Shown here piece by piece: positions 1 through 11,445 of a DNA stretch of 64,000 nt. Source of the DNA: Hawksworthiomyces lignivorus (Eukaryota > Ascomycota > Sordariomycetes > Ophiostomatales > Ophiostomataceae). Position 1 is the first letter of the stretch; each line of letters opens with the position of its first letter. The position numbers and the translations under genes were made by a program. The DNA is taken from contig NTMA01000075.1 of the NCBI GenBank assembly GCA_002917075.1, positions 124,001 to 188,000 on the forward strand. Reading direction: 5' to 3'. A model generated the notes under the pieces. It did not search any database. It was given only the letters and a program-made list of their open reading frames with translations, and was not told where the DNA came from.

Positions 1-538
1 TTAGATGTGACCAACTTCATTCTCTCGCACAATAGTCACGACAACTTGAATCTTTGATTCACTTTGCTTTCAGCTCATTTCCTCGAGGTAAATGTTGAAG
101 AAAGACGAGGAAGAGCTTGATGCCATATCTCTCCTCCAACGCACCAGTAGAGGGGGGATGAGGGGAAGATATTTCAAGGGAGCTATGATGTGAGACGATC
201 TGAGCCGCAAGACAGACCCATGTAGGATACGGGAGGTGAACATAATGGTGCTTGTTTCGTCTGATCAACCTGCCCCTGGAACCATTGTTTCCACTTACAC
301 GGAGACATGTGGAGGATCTGTGCGCTGACAGCGTTTCATGAGCTGGGGTTGTCAGGATGACAGCATCATTGTGTTCGAGAAGTTCGAGAGCAAACAAGAG
401 TTGATTTAGCAAAGAAATTAACGAAGGAATGAATTTGCTGTGCTTCACTGCTTTTTGTTGAATAAATGAGCGGTTGTTGATATTTCACACTCCCAAGGAA
501 AAGACCAAGGAACCGACGACTACTGTATATCCGCCACC
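1..538. other. left-edge spacer upstream of the dioxygenase gene
   Basis: No gene is supported here. A 129-codon minus-strand open frame at 59-448 starts with a hydrophobic stretch but matches no family I recognise, and its other half may lie outside the window or not exist. The last part of the stretch should hold the promoter of the dioxygenase gene, whose ATG at 539 sits in a good fungal context (cgccaccATGc). Confidence 0.4.
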
Positions 539-1478
539 ATGCCATCACACTCTCCACGGCGGTCTTTTGCTCGCCTCATTGTTGGAGCTGCTCTGGCTTT
601 CATCGTGTTTGCAGAGGCCAAGGCGGACTCAGCAGCGCAGCAAAAGCCGATGTCGTCGTCTGGAGGCGATTTTGTCTGCGAGCACCCGCCCTACGAAGCT
701 CATCTCATCTCTTCATCGCCGCTGGTCGTGTACCTCGCCGGCTTCATAACGCCAGCAGAGCGAGCGCACCTGCGCGAAGCAACGTGAGCAGTGGCGATTC
801 TACGCCGTGAGGCCCAATTCTTCTGGACCTTTGGGGCATGCTGACGTCTCCCGTAGAAAAGACACATTTGCCCACTCGGCCGTGGCCGACCGGGGCAAGG
901 CCGACGGCCGCACCATCCACGGCGTGCGCACGTCGCAGTCGACCAACGTGCCGCGCGACGCCGTGGTGCGCTGCATCGAGGAGCGCGCGCTACGTTTCCA
1001 GGGCCTGTTTGCGCCGGCCGACCGCTCCCGCCTCGAGCCGCTGCAGCTCGTCAAGTACGGCTCCGGCCAGCACTACCACTTCCACACGGACTGGTTTACA
1101 GACCCGGTCCACGCCACGGCTGCGCTCGGCGGCAACCGCGCGTCCAGCTTCTTCGCCTACGTGAGCGTGTCCAACGACACCGACGCGGCCGGCCGCCTGC
1201 ACGGCGGCGGCACCAATTTCCCCCTCCTGGACGCCCCCGCCGACGACAAGTGGTGCGCGTACGTCGACTGTGACGAGCCGTGGGAGCGCGGCGTCACGTT
1301 CCGGCCGGTCGAGGGCAACGCCGTCTACTGGGACAACCTGCTGCCCGGCGGCAAGGGCGCCGGTGACCCGCGCACGCTGCATGCGGGGCTGCCTGTCGTC
1401 AGCGGCGAGAAGATCGGCATGAACATTTGGACGCGTGAGGCGAAGCTGTCAGATGATGTACGGGGACCAGATGTGTGA
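539..1478 (+). CDS. prolyl 4-hydroxylase-like 2OG-Fe(II) dioxygenase
   Basis: Two exons, 539-783 and 857-1478, with a 73-nt intron (GTGAGC...CGTAG), give a 288-residue protein. An N-terminal hydrophobic segment (about residues 10-27) suggests a signal peptide or signal anchor. The C-terminal part is a P4H-type jelly-roll domain: the iron-binding HxD pair is His158/Asp160 in HYHFHTDWF, the distal His is His257 in LHAGLPV, and Lys267 is placed to bind the 2-oxoglutarate carboxylate. Family members hydroxylate prolyl residues or related substrates using Fe(II), oxygen and 2-oxoglutarate; the substrate here is unknown. The ATG chosen is the first in frame and gives a sensible secretory N terminus. 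The gene converges on the aspartic protease gene, which ends 284 bp downstream. Confidence 0.9.
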
Positions 1479-1762
1479 GATGTAAAATTATTTATTTTTG
1501 AACAGACAGACGAGAACATGACCTCTTGCCTCTGGTTGTGATGCGTAGAAAGGTTATGTAAGATATTATTTTCATGTCAGATAACTCAGCACTCAGATTG
1601 TACATGTGTCCATGACCAAATGAAAAAAGAAAACTAAAAGAAATGTCGCTCTTCATGAATGCCAAACTAGAATCCAAAAGGAAAGGGGGAAACAGAGCAG
1701 CCCCTTGAGCCCTTGTACGCCATTTACTCCATGCTGATGTGTATCACAGGTTTGCCTATCTC

Positions 1763-3903
1763 TTAGCATTGGCCCACGACCGTTTCTGTGTCGGCTATAT
1801 TCTTTCCAACAGCGACGACAGCGTCGCCGCAGCTGTAGTAATTGGCCATCCAGACGCATTCCATAACAGGGTCGAAGGTCACTGCAAAGAAAAGTCAGAA
1901 ATGAAAGCAAGGGACAAAAATAGAAAGAAACCATCAATGTGAGAGGTCAGAAAATCTAGATTTCGAAGGACGAAGACTCACTGTATGCAGCTCGGATAAA
2001 CGTCGTCCCAAATACATTAGAAGAGTTGTAGATCCTGGCAGGCTGCACGCCGAGATAGCATCTACCCTCTGAATACTCGTAAATAAAGTCTTTGTACTTG
2101 ATATTTATTTTGAGGGCACCGAAGTTGAAGCCAAAGACTATGGAGCCGTTCTGGTTGCGCAGGTTGCAGTCGACCATGATCTCATTATATTGAGTGCGGC
2201 TAGCATTCATCAAGTAGCCGACGGCCGACACTACCTCATCGGGGGTGTAAGACAATGTCGAACCAGAGTCGATGATAAAAGGCACATTGCACACGATGTG
2301 GTCTATAGGTCCTTCGCCAGGGACCTGTACACCAACGGAAGTCAGGTTGACAGACCATCTGCAAATAAATTGATTAGGTAGGAGATTCAGAAGAAGGTTG
2401 AGACACCGCAATCAGATGGAAAGTCAGAAACAGCGGGATGACGTACTGATACCATGCGACCAGATTGTCTGGCGGGCTCTGCTGCTCAAATGAGGGATAG
2501 ACAGGGACAGGCTGCAGCTGCCCAGTGAACTTGAAGTGGTTGACGCCGCCGAAGACGACCTCTCCTAGTACTTGGGTTAGCAAAGAACCAAGAAAGACAA
2601 TACATGTACCGCGGACGACACATATAAGCAGGGGGTTTCCTTACCTAGGTTTTCGCCTTCGGGGCCGACGTCCAGGCTGAACATCGGCGCCCAGATCAGC
2701 CCATAGCTCCAGATCATGGATGTGACGGTGACAAAAGTATCTGAGAATGCGAATCCCATGACCCCAGAGATCATCGTGTCCGAGGCGGTGGCCACCCCAA
2801 CTGGATAGCTTGGCATTTGGAAGACTTGCAGAATAATATCAGTCGACTGTGCAAATGGACGTGGGCCCCATTGTACTTCAAACGATATGTGAAGATTTGA
2901 ACGCAGAAGAATGGCAAAAGGGAATAGTCTTTGCTATTCGCAGCTGGGATAATACTTACGGCCTACGTACATGGTGTCTGCATACATGCGGCCCATGACG
3001 TTTCCAGAGCCATATCCATAGGCGAAGCTCTCCTTATTGAGAGTCGACGTATTAGATGTTTGGGGATTGTATGAGCCGGTAGTCTTGCAAAGACTCGGAT
3101 CATACGAATTGCTGCAATCTGGATTTACCCACACGTACGTCGAGCCCGTGTCGACAAGCAGCAAGACCCGCTGTGCTGGTGTACCGAGATTGACTATAGG
3201 AGGGCGTCAGCATCTATCTATCTATCTGGCTTGGAAAGATAAGGAACATACTGTCTATTAAGTACCCGACACCTTTGCGATATTCTCTCAGATGGCTCCA
3301 GCCCCATTTGTGTGAAGGATTTGCGTCCGAGTCATCGGGCACGACACTTCCAGTAAGGTTGAAGACGTCTCGGCGGACGGCGTTGGCCGTTGTAACATTC
3401 GTAAAAACCATGGGTCCGTTAGTGAATAGCGAAGGATGTGTCCAGTTGAGCGGTTTTGGCGGCCGCAGCTCCGGCGGCATCCCCTCGTCGGATCGCTTTG
3501 TGTGGTTGGTGTTGCTCTCGGTCTCATTCTTTGGTGATTTCATGCGGTGTAATTTCTGCAGCGGCGCCCGCACAAATCCCTCTCCGTGAGGTTCCGCCTC
3601 GCGCTTGAATTTCATCTGTCGCGGCTTTCGCCTCCTGATGTTGTCGTAAGCTTCTTGCACGCGGCTGTCTCTTTTCTGTTCAGGTTTTGGCGGCGGCGAT
3701 GCGCCTGACGAGCGCGGAAGCGCATCTTTGGCTTCGACCGGACCATATACGGGATTGGAAAGAGGCTGTCGATACTGGTGCTGATGATGCTCTTGCGGCG
3801 GCAATGGTGGTAATACTTTGTGGGCGCTGTGTACCGAATGAACCCAGGATAAGATGAGGAAAGCGAGCGATGGTAAGGTTGCCAAGTACATAGTGCAAAG
3901 CAT
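1763..3903 (-). CDS. secreted pepsin-like aspartic protease with long pro-region, six exons
   Basis: Exons (minus strand): 3903-3252, 3193-2960, 2824-2645, 2564-2447, 2358-1982 and 1881-1763; introns are 58, 135, 80, 88 and 100 nt, all GT-AG and phase-consistent; 559 residues. A hydrophobic signal segment lies in the first 25 residues, followed by a basic, Pro-rich pro-region of about 190 residues, longer than usual for fungal pepsins. The catalytic aspartates are Asp233 in LVDTGSTYVW and Asp425 in IIDSGSTLSY. The last junction rebuilds the typical FIRAAYMTFD strand, which supports placing the stop at 1763 rather than reading through to the in-frame stop at 1956. No C-terminal GPI signal is obvious. 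The gene probably encodes a secreted or vacuolar A1-family endopeptidase. A shorter protease of the same type lies at 55.9-57.6 kb. Confidence 0.9.
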
Positions 3904-5818
3904 ACGGCTCGGTGTTCTTTTGTCTTATAAAAAAAAAAGTAGGCTACTGCTCATGCCCTCTGCACATGGCATCCAAGAATCTCAACTGAGTCGCCTTGTA
4001 AAAGTAAATAGAAGAAGATTGAATTAAAAGTCTTAGAATGCTAAACAATGTATACAATGACTGAAACAAATAAAGCCATTGTCTCACTGCTTGCATCAAA
4101 CAAGAGACAACGAGATAAAAAGGAATATGATGAAATTATGACAGCTTAGGATCAAAGTGCTCCTGAGAAATAATGCGAAGATAGTCAAAGTCGAGAACTT
4201 TTAGAGAACGGCATGGAAAGAATAAAGAACAAGAGAAGCGAACAGAGTTGTCTCATATTATTACTGGTATCTTAACCTATGTCTTGGCTTTTTTTCATCA
4301 CCTTACATCTTCATCGGCGAGGAAAATGAAATCTCAATAATGAACTCAGGGAAATATAAATAAAAGTGGACTGCCCTTGTCTAACAAATATCGCAGGTAC
4401 AAGAAGCGGAAGAGAGGACGACGAAGGCGAGAGGTTTGACGAGTCCGGCTGTGGACTCCTCAGATGCATATTTCCTTACATATCAAAGCAGACCACACCA
4501 AGACCCGAGGACGGTACCTCTCCGGCTTATGGGGAAGATGCTAATATGCACGTCGAGTAAGTAGCATACGAATGAAGGTTGCGGCTAAATGAGTATGGGT
4601 GGGTTGGAAAGATCCGGCTGCCAATTTCCCCTCTGCCTCGCTGCGGTGAGCGGCATAGAAGCTTGTCTATCTGAGGGAGAGAACAGTTCGTGGATAATAT
4701 GCTCAACATACAAGATGCGAAGGCGCCAATAATTTCAAGAAATAGAGTTTTGTATTTTTCTGTTGGAATGTTCTCCCTTTCTTCTCCTCACCTTCGTTCT
4801 TCGCCACTTGCAAAATCCTGGATCTGGATATTTGACAGGCAACATTGTTTCTAGATGGAACCTACATTTAATGCCCCTGCAGGTCTCTGATCGAGTGTTG
4901 GTTGTTGGCCTCTGCCAGATCTTTTCGGGCGAATCCCTCGCCAGAATAGCCTGGTTGGTGCAAAGATCGTTCTATTCGTACATAGTGTAAATGATTTTGT
5001 GCCAACAACGTGCATTCGGTGAGAGGGAAGGAGATTCGGCTGGCAGCCTCGCGTAATCATTGCCGCCGCCATGATCGTCGTCTCTGCTGATGGCTCTCTG
5101 CTGCTGTCCAACCACAATTGCAAGCGCCTGTAAAATATTGACAACATATGCATGCATATCCGGGCTAAAGTGGGAAAACCAACAAGGCAACATGAGAAAG
5201 AATCCTTGTACAGGATAATTAGCATGCTCTTGTTAAGCGGGGATTAGGCTGGCAGATTCTTGGTACATTGCCTCTGCCTGCTCTTTGCATATAGAAATTG
5301 ATCCAATATTACCGGAGCTCGTTTAATCTTGGCCGTTTCCCGAGATCTAGGAGTACCCCTGGATCTGATTTCGGCAGCTGAAGACGAAGGGGGAGAGAAA
5401 AGTGTGCGCCGCACAAGGCAGAGCGCACGTACTCTAGGTGCGGCATATTAAGGTAGAACAGAAAAGAATCCTCTGGAGAGGTTGAAGCTTGTGAGACTGC
5501 CAACCTGGCCGGGGAAAGCCACTCAGCATTCCGAGATGTATGTTAGCTACGGGTAGAAGACGCAGCAGAGCTCTCACAAATGGCGCATAGAATCACACTC
5601 CTACGCATGTACAGGCACTGGCTACTTGATGGCAGCCACCAACGCACTCCGGGATAACACCATGCGCGTTAACGATTTTGCCTAGACATCGAGCTGCTGC
5701 ACCATCCTTTACGGTTTCACGTGAAATGTTAGTAAAAGGGTGTATGCAACGTTAAATAGACGGCAAAAAAAAAAAATCTTAAATATAAATGCTAAGAGGA
5801 TTGCTCCAGGAGTACTAA
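3904..5818. other. intergenic spacer between protease and endoglucanase genes
   Basis: This 1.9-kb AT-rich stretch contains only short open frames (up to about 124 codons) without recognisable domains or splice continuity. Its left part must hold the promoter of the aspartic protease and its right end the 3' region of the endoglucanase gene. I see no RNA gene or repeat of note. Confidence 0.5.
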
Positions 5819-7397
5819 TTACAAAAGAGCCGCGCCAACAGCGACTCCCAACAGGAGGTTCTGCGCCACCCTCAGGTTGCCGGCCGCGTTGTGCGTCGCG
5901 GTCGGCTGCGACGAGCTTGTCGATGTTGCGGTTGTAGAGTCGGAGGCGGTCGTCGAGCGGTTCTTCTGCCCGTCGTTGGACGCGGCTGACAGAGGGGCCG
6001 AGGAGCTGGACGAGGACGTCGACTTGGTCGTCGAGTGCGACGTGGACGTCTTCTTTGTGGTGGTCGTCGTCTTGGACGGGGCCGCCGTGGTGGCTGGGAA
6101 GAAGGAGTCGCCGGGGACCTTTGGGCTCGCGCTCTGGTAGGGCCCCAGCACGCACTGCTTCATGACCTTGTTGTCGACGTAGGTGCTGCCGCTGAGGGAA
6201 GGCGTCAGGCTGAGCACGTACGTGGAGTCGAGGCTGCCGGCGCCCCAGGCGACGTAGCCGAGGTAGACGTCGGCGTTGGCGTTGATGGCGGCGTTCTGGG
6301 CGCAGAAGTCGGTCAGGCACGAGGGGTCGCTGGACGCGCCGGTCTCGCTGACGAGGGCCTGGCGGCCGTTGGTGCGCAGGTACGAGGCCAGGGAGTCGAA
6401 GCTGTCGACGTTGTTCATGACGCACTGGGCGTGCGAGCCCGAGTTGTCCACGTCGAGGTACTTGTGCACGTCCAGCGCCAGGCCATCGGTGCTGCCGTCC
6501 GGATTGGTGATGGCCAGCAGGGCGTCGGCGCTGCCGGTCGACACCAGGGTGCCGGCGCTGTCAAAGTTGGTGCCCGGCAGCAGGATCAGCTGCGACGTCG
6601 CGCCGGCGCCGCGGATGGCCGTGACCACCTTCTGGCACGTCTTGGCCCAGATGCCGACGTCCAGGTCGTGCGGCTCGTTCATCAGCTCGAACACGATCTG
6701 GCTCTCCTTGGCGTACTTGGTGGCGATCGCTGTCCACAGCGCCACAAACACGGCGTCGGACGGGCCGCCCTGGCCGATGATGGCGCCGTTGAAGCGCGCA
6801 AAGTTGTGCAGCTCGATCATGCAGTAGGCCCCCGTAGCCAGGCAGGCCTGCACCAGCTCGTCAAATTGGCCGGCATTCTTCGCATCCAGCTTGCTGCTGG
6901 GGCTGCTCTCGCTGTTGGTAAGATACTGCCATGACGTGGCTGGGTCCAGTTAGAATATCACATCGCGAACACATCGTTTCATTTCAGGCAGGCTGAGGAG
7001 GGGGTTCATACTCAGACGGAACATGGTCAGACCGTCGTCTTTCACAAAATGCTTCATTTGACCCTGGCCATCGGCGCCGCCTGCTGATGACAAAGGAAAC
7101 TTTATGGACGCAAGAGAACAGGTGCCCTGCAAAGAAAATAAGCATCACAGACAACAGATAAGGACCAAAAAAACAGCAGGCGGGAACGCTATCATGCTCT
7201 ACTCACATCAATTCCACAGCCAAACTCGCCGCCGGCAATGGCAACACCCTAGAGACTGTATTAGCAAGCCGGAGAACCCAGAAGAACGAGCGTATTCGCC
7301 AACTTCAGCCGATTCCACGTACCAGAAACCGAACCCGGGCTTGGACAAGAGCACTTAAGCTCAAGAAAAGAAGAGCAGACAAAGGCACACCCAACAT
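5819..7397 (-). CDS. GH5 endoglucanase (cellulase) with Ser/Thr-rich C-terminal tail
   Basis: Exons (minus strand): 7397-7323, 7248-7207, 7126-7012 and 6939-5819; introns are 74, 80 and 72 nt; 450 residues. Exon 1 encodes a signal peptide (Met, then a Leu/Ala-rich core ending at ALVQA). The mature protein opens with GVAIAGGEFGCGIDGTC, as in fungal endoglucanases of glycoside hydrolase family 5. The acid/base is Glu166 in FELMNEPHD and the nucleophile is Glu276 in LVSETGAS; the HNFARFNG segment fits the family substrate loop. After about residue 350 comes a Ser/Thr-rich, probably O-glycosylated region ending in a short hydrophobic tail (LLLGVAVGAALL), which may be a GPI-anchor signal. There is no cellulose-binding module. 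The expected reaction is endo-hydrolysis of beta-1,4-glucan. A GPI-attached form could act at the fungal wall instead. Confidence 0.93.
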
Positions 7398-7768
7398 CGT
7401 GAACGGTCGATTAAGATTAGTATTAAAGAATAAAGAGTAAGGTATCCAAAGAAATCTTCAATTAAATCCCGCCTCGAACGACGGTCAAAAATAAGTGAAA
7501 ACGACAGTAAGAAGGTGCAGCGAAAGACAGGAGCATGAGCGAGTGACTGAAGAACCGAATAAATGGAACCGGTAATAATACGAAGACCAAAATAGAAAAA
7601 AAGGCCAACTGAACAAAATACGATGTAAGATTGATCGTGGATCGATCAGAGGCTTAAAACGAAAGACAACGAAAGACAGGCGCCGTAGCTCTCTATGAAG
7701 TGAAGATTCAAGTCAAAGAGAAGAGAGGCGAATAACTATGGACCAGTATCTAAAAGATCAAAGCTAAA

Positions 7769-7789
7769 GGGGGGGGGGGGGGGGGGGGG
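7769..7789 (+). repeat. homopolymer run of 21 G
   Basis: An uninterrupted 21-base G run in the gene-poor spacer downstream of the endoglucanase promoter. Such a run can form a G-quadruplex and is prone to slippage and sequencing error, so the exact length is uncertain. Confidence 0.9.
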
Positions 7790-10700
7790 AATAGGAGATC
7801 GAAAATACGCTTCTGCAGAGCGAAGGATGTGGACGAGCTCAGCCGCAGGGGGCAACCAAACCGCCAAGTAGAGACGCCAATATTCTCTCTCTACGCCCGA
7901 GGCAGACCAATTACTGCACAATAGCCTGGCCCAAAAGATAAAAAAGGAAACAGAAATAAGCCTGAAGATGATTGAAACAAATCTAGGCGTTCAGCTTCTG
8001 CAGTGCTAAAGGCCCAAGCCAAGACCAAGGCCAAGCAAGACCAGTTCGTTTGGGCTGAGCTCGCGTCGATCAATAAATAGCAGACGACCGACTATGTGTA
8101 TCTAGGCAGAGCGCAGTGATCTGACGCCGTCAGCTTCACAGCCTCGCCCAAATTCTCCACCTCGATCCGCTATTGCGACACTGATAACAGCGCTCTCGTG
8201 TAGCTCTGTGTGTTTGTATCAGCGCCATTATCAAAGGATGCAACTCAGTTGAGCAAATGCTCGTATTCGGTTGCTTCCGGGTTCGCAATGGCCGCCCATT
8301 TTGGGTGGCTTCGCGATAAAAGTCAGCAAAAGAGCTGTGGACCCATGGCACACTACTGCTATCTACCGACCTGAAAAAGGGGCATGTCTTATCTCGACGC
8401 TCTTATGTAGCCAGTCTTTCATGAGAATACGTCGTAATCTTCAGCCGCATTAGGCCAAATCCAGTCTTGAAACCCTACTATCGCTGCAGGTCTTGCTTGG
8501 TGAGGCGTAGATAAGGCCGTAAACGTATGTATCTGACCGTAGCTAATATTAAATGAAGGATATGTACGTATCAAGATTGAGCGAAAATACGAGCGCACAG
8601 TAAACAAAACGCCTGCAGACAAATATTTCCTTTGCTGGCTACGCCACTCCAATCCCAAGATATTATCTGCCGTTTTGTCCCCCAATATTACGCCATTTTT
8701 TCTTTTCCAGGGATACATAAACCATGGCTGCGAGCCTTTCCCGTCATGCCGCCGCCAATCCAATTCACACAATTCCAGCCACGGCGCACGCCACAGTGAG
8801 CAAGCTGAAGAAATAAGCATAGAGCATCGCAAGACCAGAGCTGTCAGAAGAATAGTGCGCTGGAAACGTCACAGATTATGCCTGTAAGGATGGAAAGTTC
8901 TGGCCATGATCAATTCCTTCATTGATCGATTGCGAGAGATGCGCAGAGCCGCGTCTTCCGGTATTTCTTATTGAAAAGAGCGACCAGAAGCACTGGGCCA
9001 GTTCATTTCCACTGGGAAGATCATTGCAAACAGGACCCTAAACGCTTTGGGCCCAGTGCGCGAGAAGCATATCATGTCTTTCGAGTCGTGTAAGGCGATA
9101 TAAAGGACGTGGCTACCGTTGGGGTTCGTTACCGAAAAAGCCGGCGGGACAAGCACTCCGCATCCATCCGAACTTCCCGGCGCCCGCCGATAAAGGGCCT
9201 CATACCCCCTCCCCGAGAAAGAATTATTCATATGCCGCTGAGGATGTCTGGTTCGGCTCTAGTACGAAAGAATGGTTGTCGTGACTCAATTACATCTACC
9301 CATGGGCTTGGAGAGGTCGTCGGGATGGCCCACTCTGCCAACCTGCAAAGCGAGAATCCCTCCGCCGCAGAATCGTATCTGACATATGCCTGACTCTTTC
9401 GATCCTCTTGTATGCCCGGATGAAATACGGCTTCGCAAATGGAAGCTCGGGGGGAAGAAGGAATCGCACTCAGGTCCTTTCGCCGCCGGAGGAGCTCTTG
9501 CAAATATCTACTGCTTGCCAACTTTGCCAAGATCGGCTGCCTGCACCAGAAGCCACCACTGCACTTGCTGATGAGCGAAGTGCTGGTCTGAATGAAATGT
9601 TCGTAAATGACGTAACGGCTAGCCGTTTTCTGTACCAGCTGTAGTTAATTAAAGAAAATAAGAAAGAAAAAGCATTGCGTACATGAGTTGACGTGCATTG
9701 TAGAAGAAACCAGGAGAATTCGAAATCAACAAAGACAACTTAGATCTTGTTCTCAAACATAGCCAAGACTGGCTAATGAATACGATGAAACCGAAATTTT
9801 GTTCTATTCTCAGGAATCTGCTAGCAAGGAAAGCAGCCAGGAGACCCCAGCAACCCTCCAAAATCTTGCTTTTGTGCAGTCGGCAGCTACATGTCTTCCT
9901 CCTTGATCTTCATCAGCTCGAAGGCGCTGCAAGCGACGCAGTGGCACTCTGCTGTTCGTAACTACGTTGGCCGGCGCCTCAGGCTAGAACGTCCAGCGCT
10001 CAACGTCCGGCAGCGGCTCATGATAAAGCTGCATTCTCTTATGATGATCTCTCTATCTTCGCTAAATAGCGCCTCGACAACCAGAGTATACATTCTCTGG
10101 CTGGCCAGAACTATCCACAGGGCCACCGCAGTGACATCGCAGTTCCAGTCGTCTTGTATTTTTCTCTTCTAGCATATCGCGCATCGTAACGGAAGATCAT
10201 AAAAGACATGAAGAAATCTACTCTTCTGATTTGAAATAGATTGTTGATAAGGGGAGTGCTAGGGGCGTACCCTATTTTCTGCGTAGGAGAAAGAATAGGT
10301 TAGAATCATGTAATTCTAAACAAACGATAGGACGGACAGAATCTAGCCACGCCGTTAAAAAAACACTTGTGACGGACGTAAGCTGTTCGCAGTCATCAGC
10401 CCAGGGACTATGGACGATCTGACGATAGACTGGAACAGCTGTGCCAGCCGCGCCTGAGCCAAGTGGCTGTAGGGAATCTGAGACGCCATGTCGCTCGAGA
10501 AACACCCGAGCCGTCCAAGGCATCTTCTTCGATTATCTTGATTGTACATATCCATCAGGCTGCATCGCGAATCGAATTCCAGCTGAAATAGCGTAGAGAT
10601 ATGCCTGGGGCGGCTTCGTCTAAATAAAGGCTAGACCCTGATCCTTAAGCTCGTCTTCATTGATCACGATCAAGAGCTCAGACATCTTGGATTAGAGAGT

Positions 10701-11413
10701 TCTGGGGAGGTTGCTATCTTTGCAGCACCTGTGCCACTGGTGAAGAAAGGATGCGAGACAAGTCAGATCATAATCTTTCACCAGATTCACACGCAAGATA
10801 GCTCAATAAAGTGCATCGCCATATAGGACGCGCCACCTGCTAGCGGCCACACGGCGGTTGCGTAACTGTTGCATCGATCATTGTGAAGAGGTAAAGCATA
10901 CCGGTGTCTATTCGACCTACCATCTCGTCTGTTGACTCTCGAAAAATCGGTCGTATTCTAGACTAGCATCCAAGGATATCTCCCACAGAAAAATTAGACG
11001 TATACCACAGGAGAGCAGATAATGGGCGCAGTAAGGTGTGAGAAGAAAGGCCACGACTACAAAATTCCCCCATCTAAAAGAATAAAAAGAAAGCAAATAA
11101 GCAACATATACCTCCGAGATGCGTAGGAGGATAAGCAGAAAGGTGTTTGACGAGGAGCTTTCTGCTGGACCAGCGATTGGGTGAGGTGTCCGAATAGCAT
11201 TTCTATGTCATATTTGACCCTGCCATCAGCGGGTATACTCTGATGCCTCTTACGATACTTTTCCATTTAGAAAACCTCAATTGCAAAGACCCTTGGGTTT
11301 GAGAAAAACTATTGTATTATAACAAAAAGAGTTCTAAACGAGAGAATGAAAAAGGTGAGATGAGCGAGGTTATGGATCAAGAATGAGTTCAATAAGAAAA
11401 TGACGTCTTGCCC

Positions 11414-11445
11414 TTTTTTTTTTTTTTTTTTTTTTTAAAAAAAAA
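11414..11445 (+). repeat. T23A9 homopolymer block
   Basis: Twenty-three T followed directly by nine A, able to fold on itself. The block is in the long spacer with no gene nearby. Its length may be unreliable in an assembly. Confidence 0.85.

Noticed and set aside
59..448. A 129-codon minus-strand frame at the left edge with a hydrophobic start
   Set aside because: No domain, no splice continuation and AT-rich surroundings. It cannot be supported without sequence to the left.
6035..6934. A 299-codon plus-strand frame antisense to the GH5 gene
   Set aside because: Composition shadow; the GH5 catalytic residues are on the minus strand.
8419..8832. A 137-codon minus-strand frame, considered as a transposase relic
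   Set aside because: No DDE, RT or other mobile-element motif could be read, and no flanking repeats were seen.
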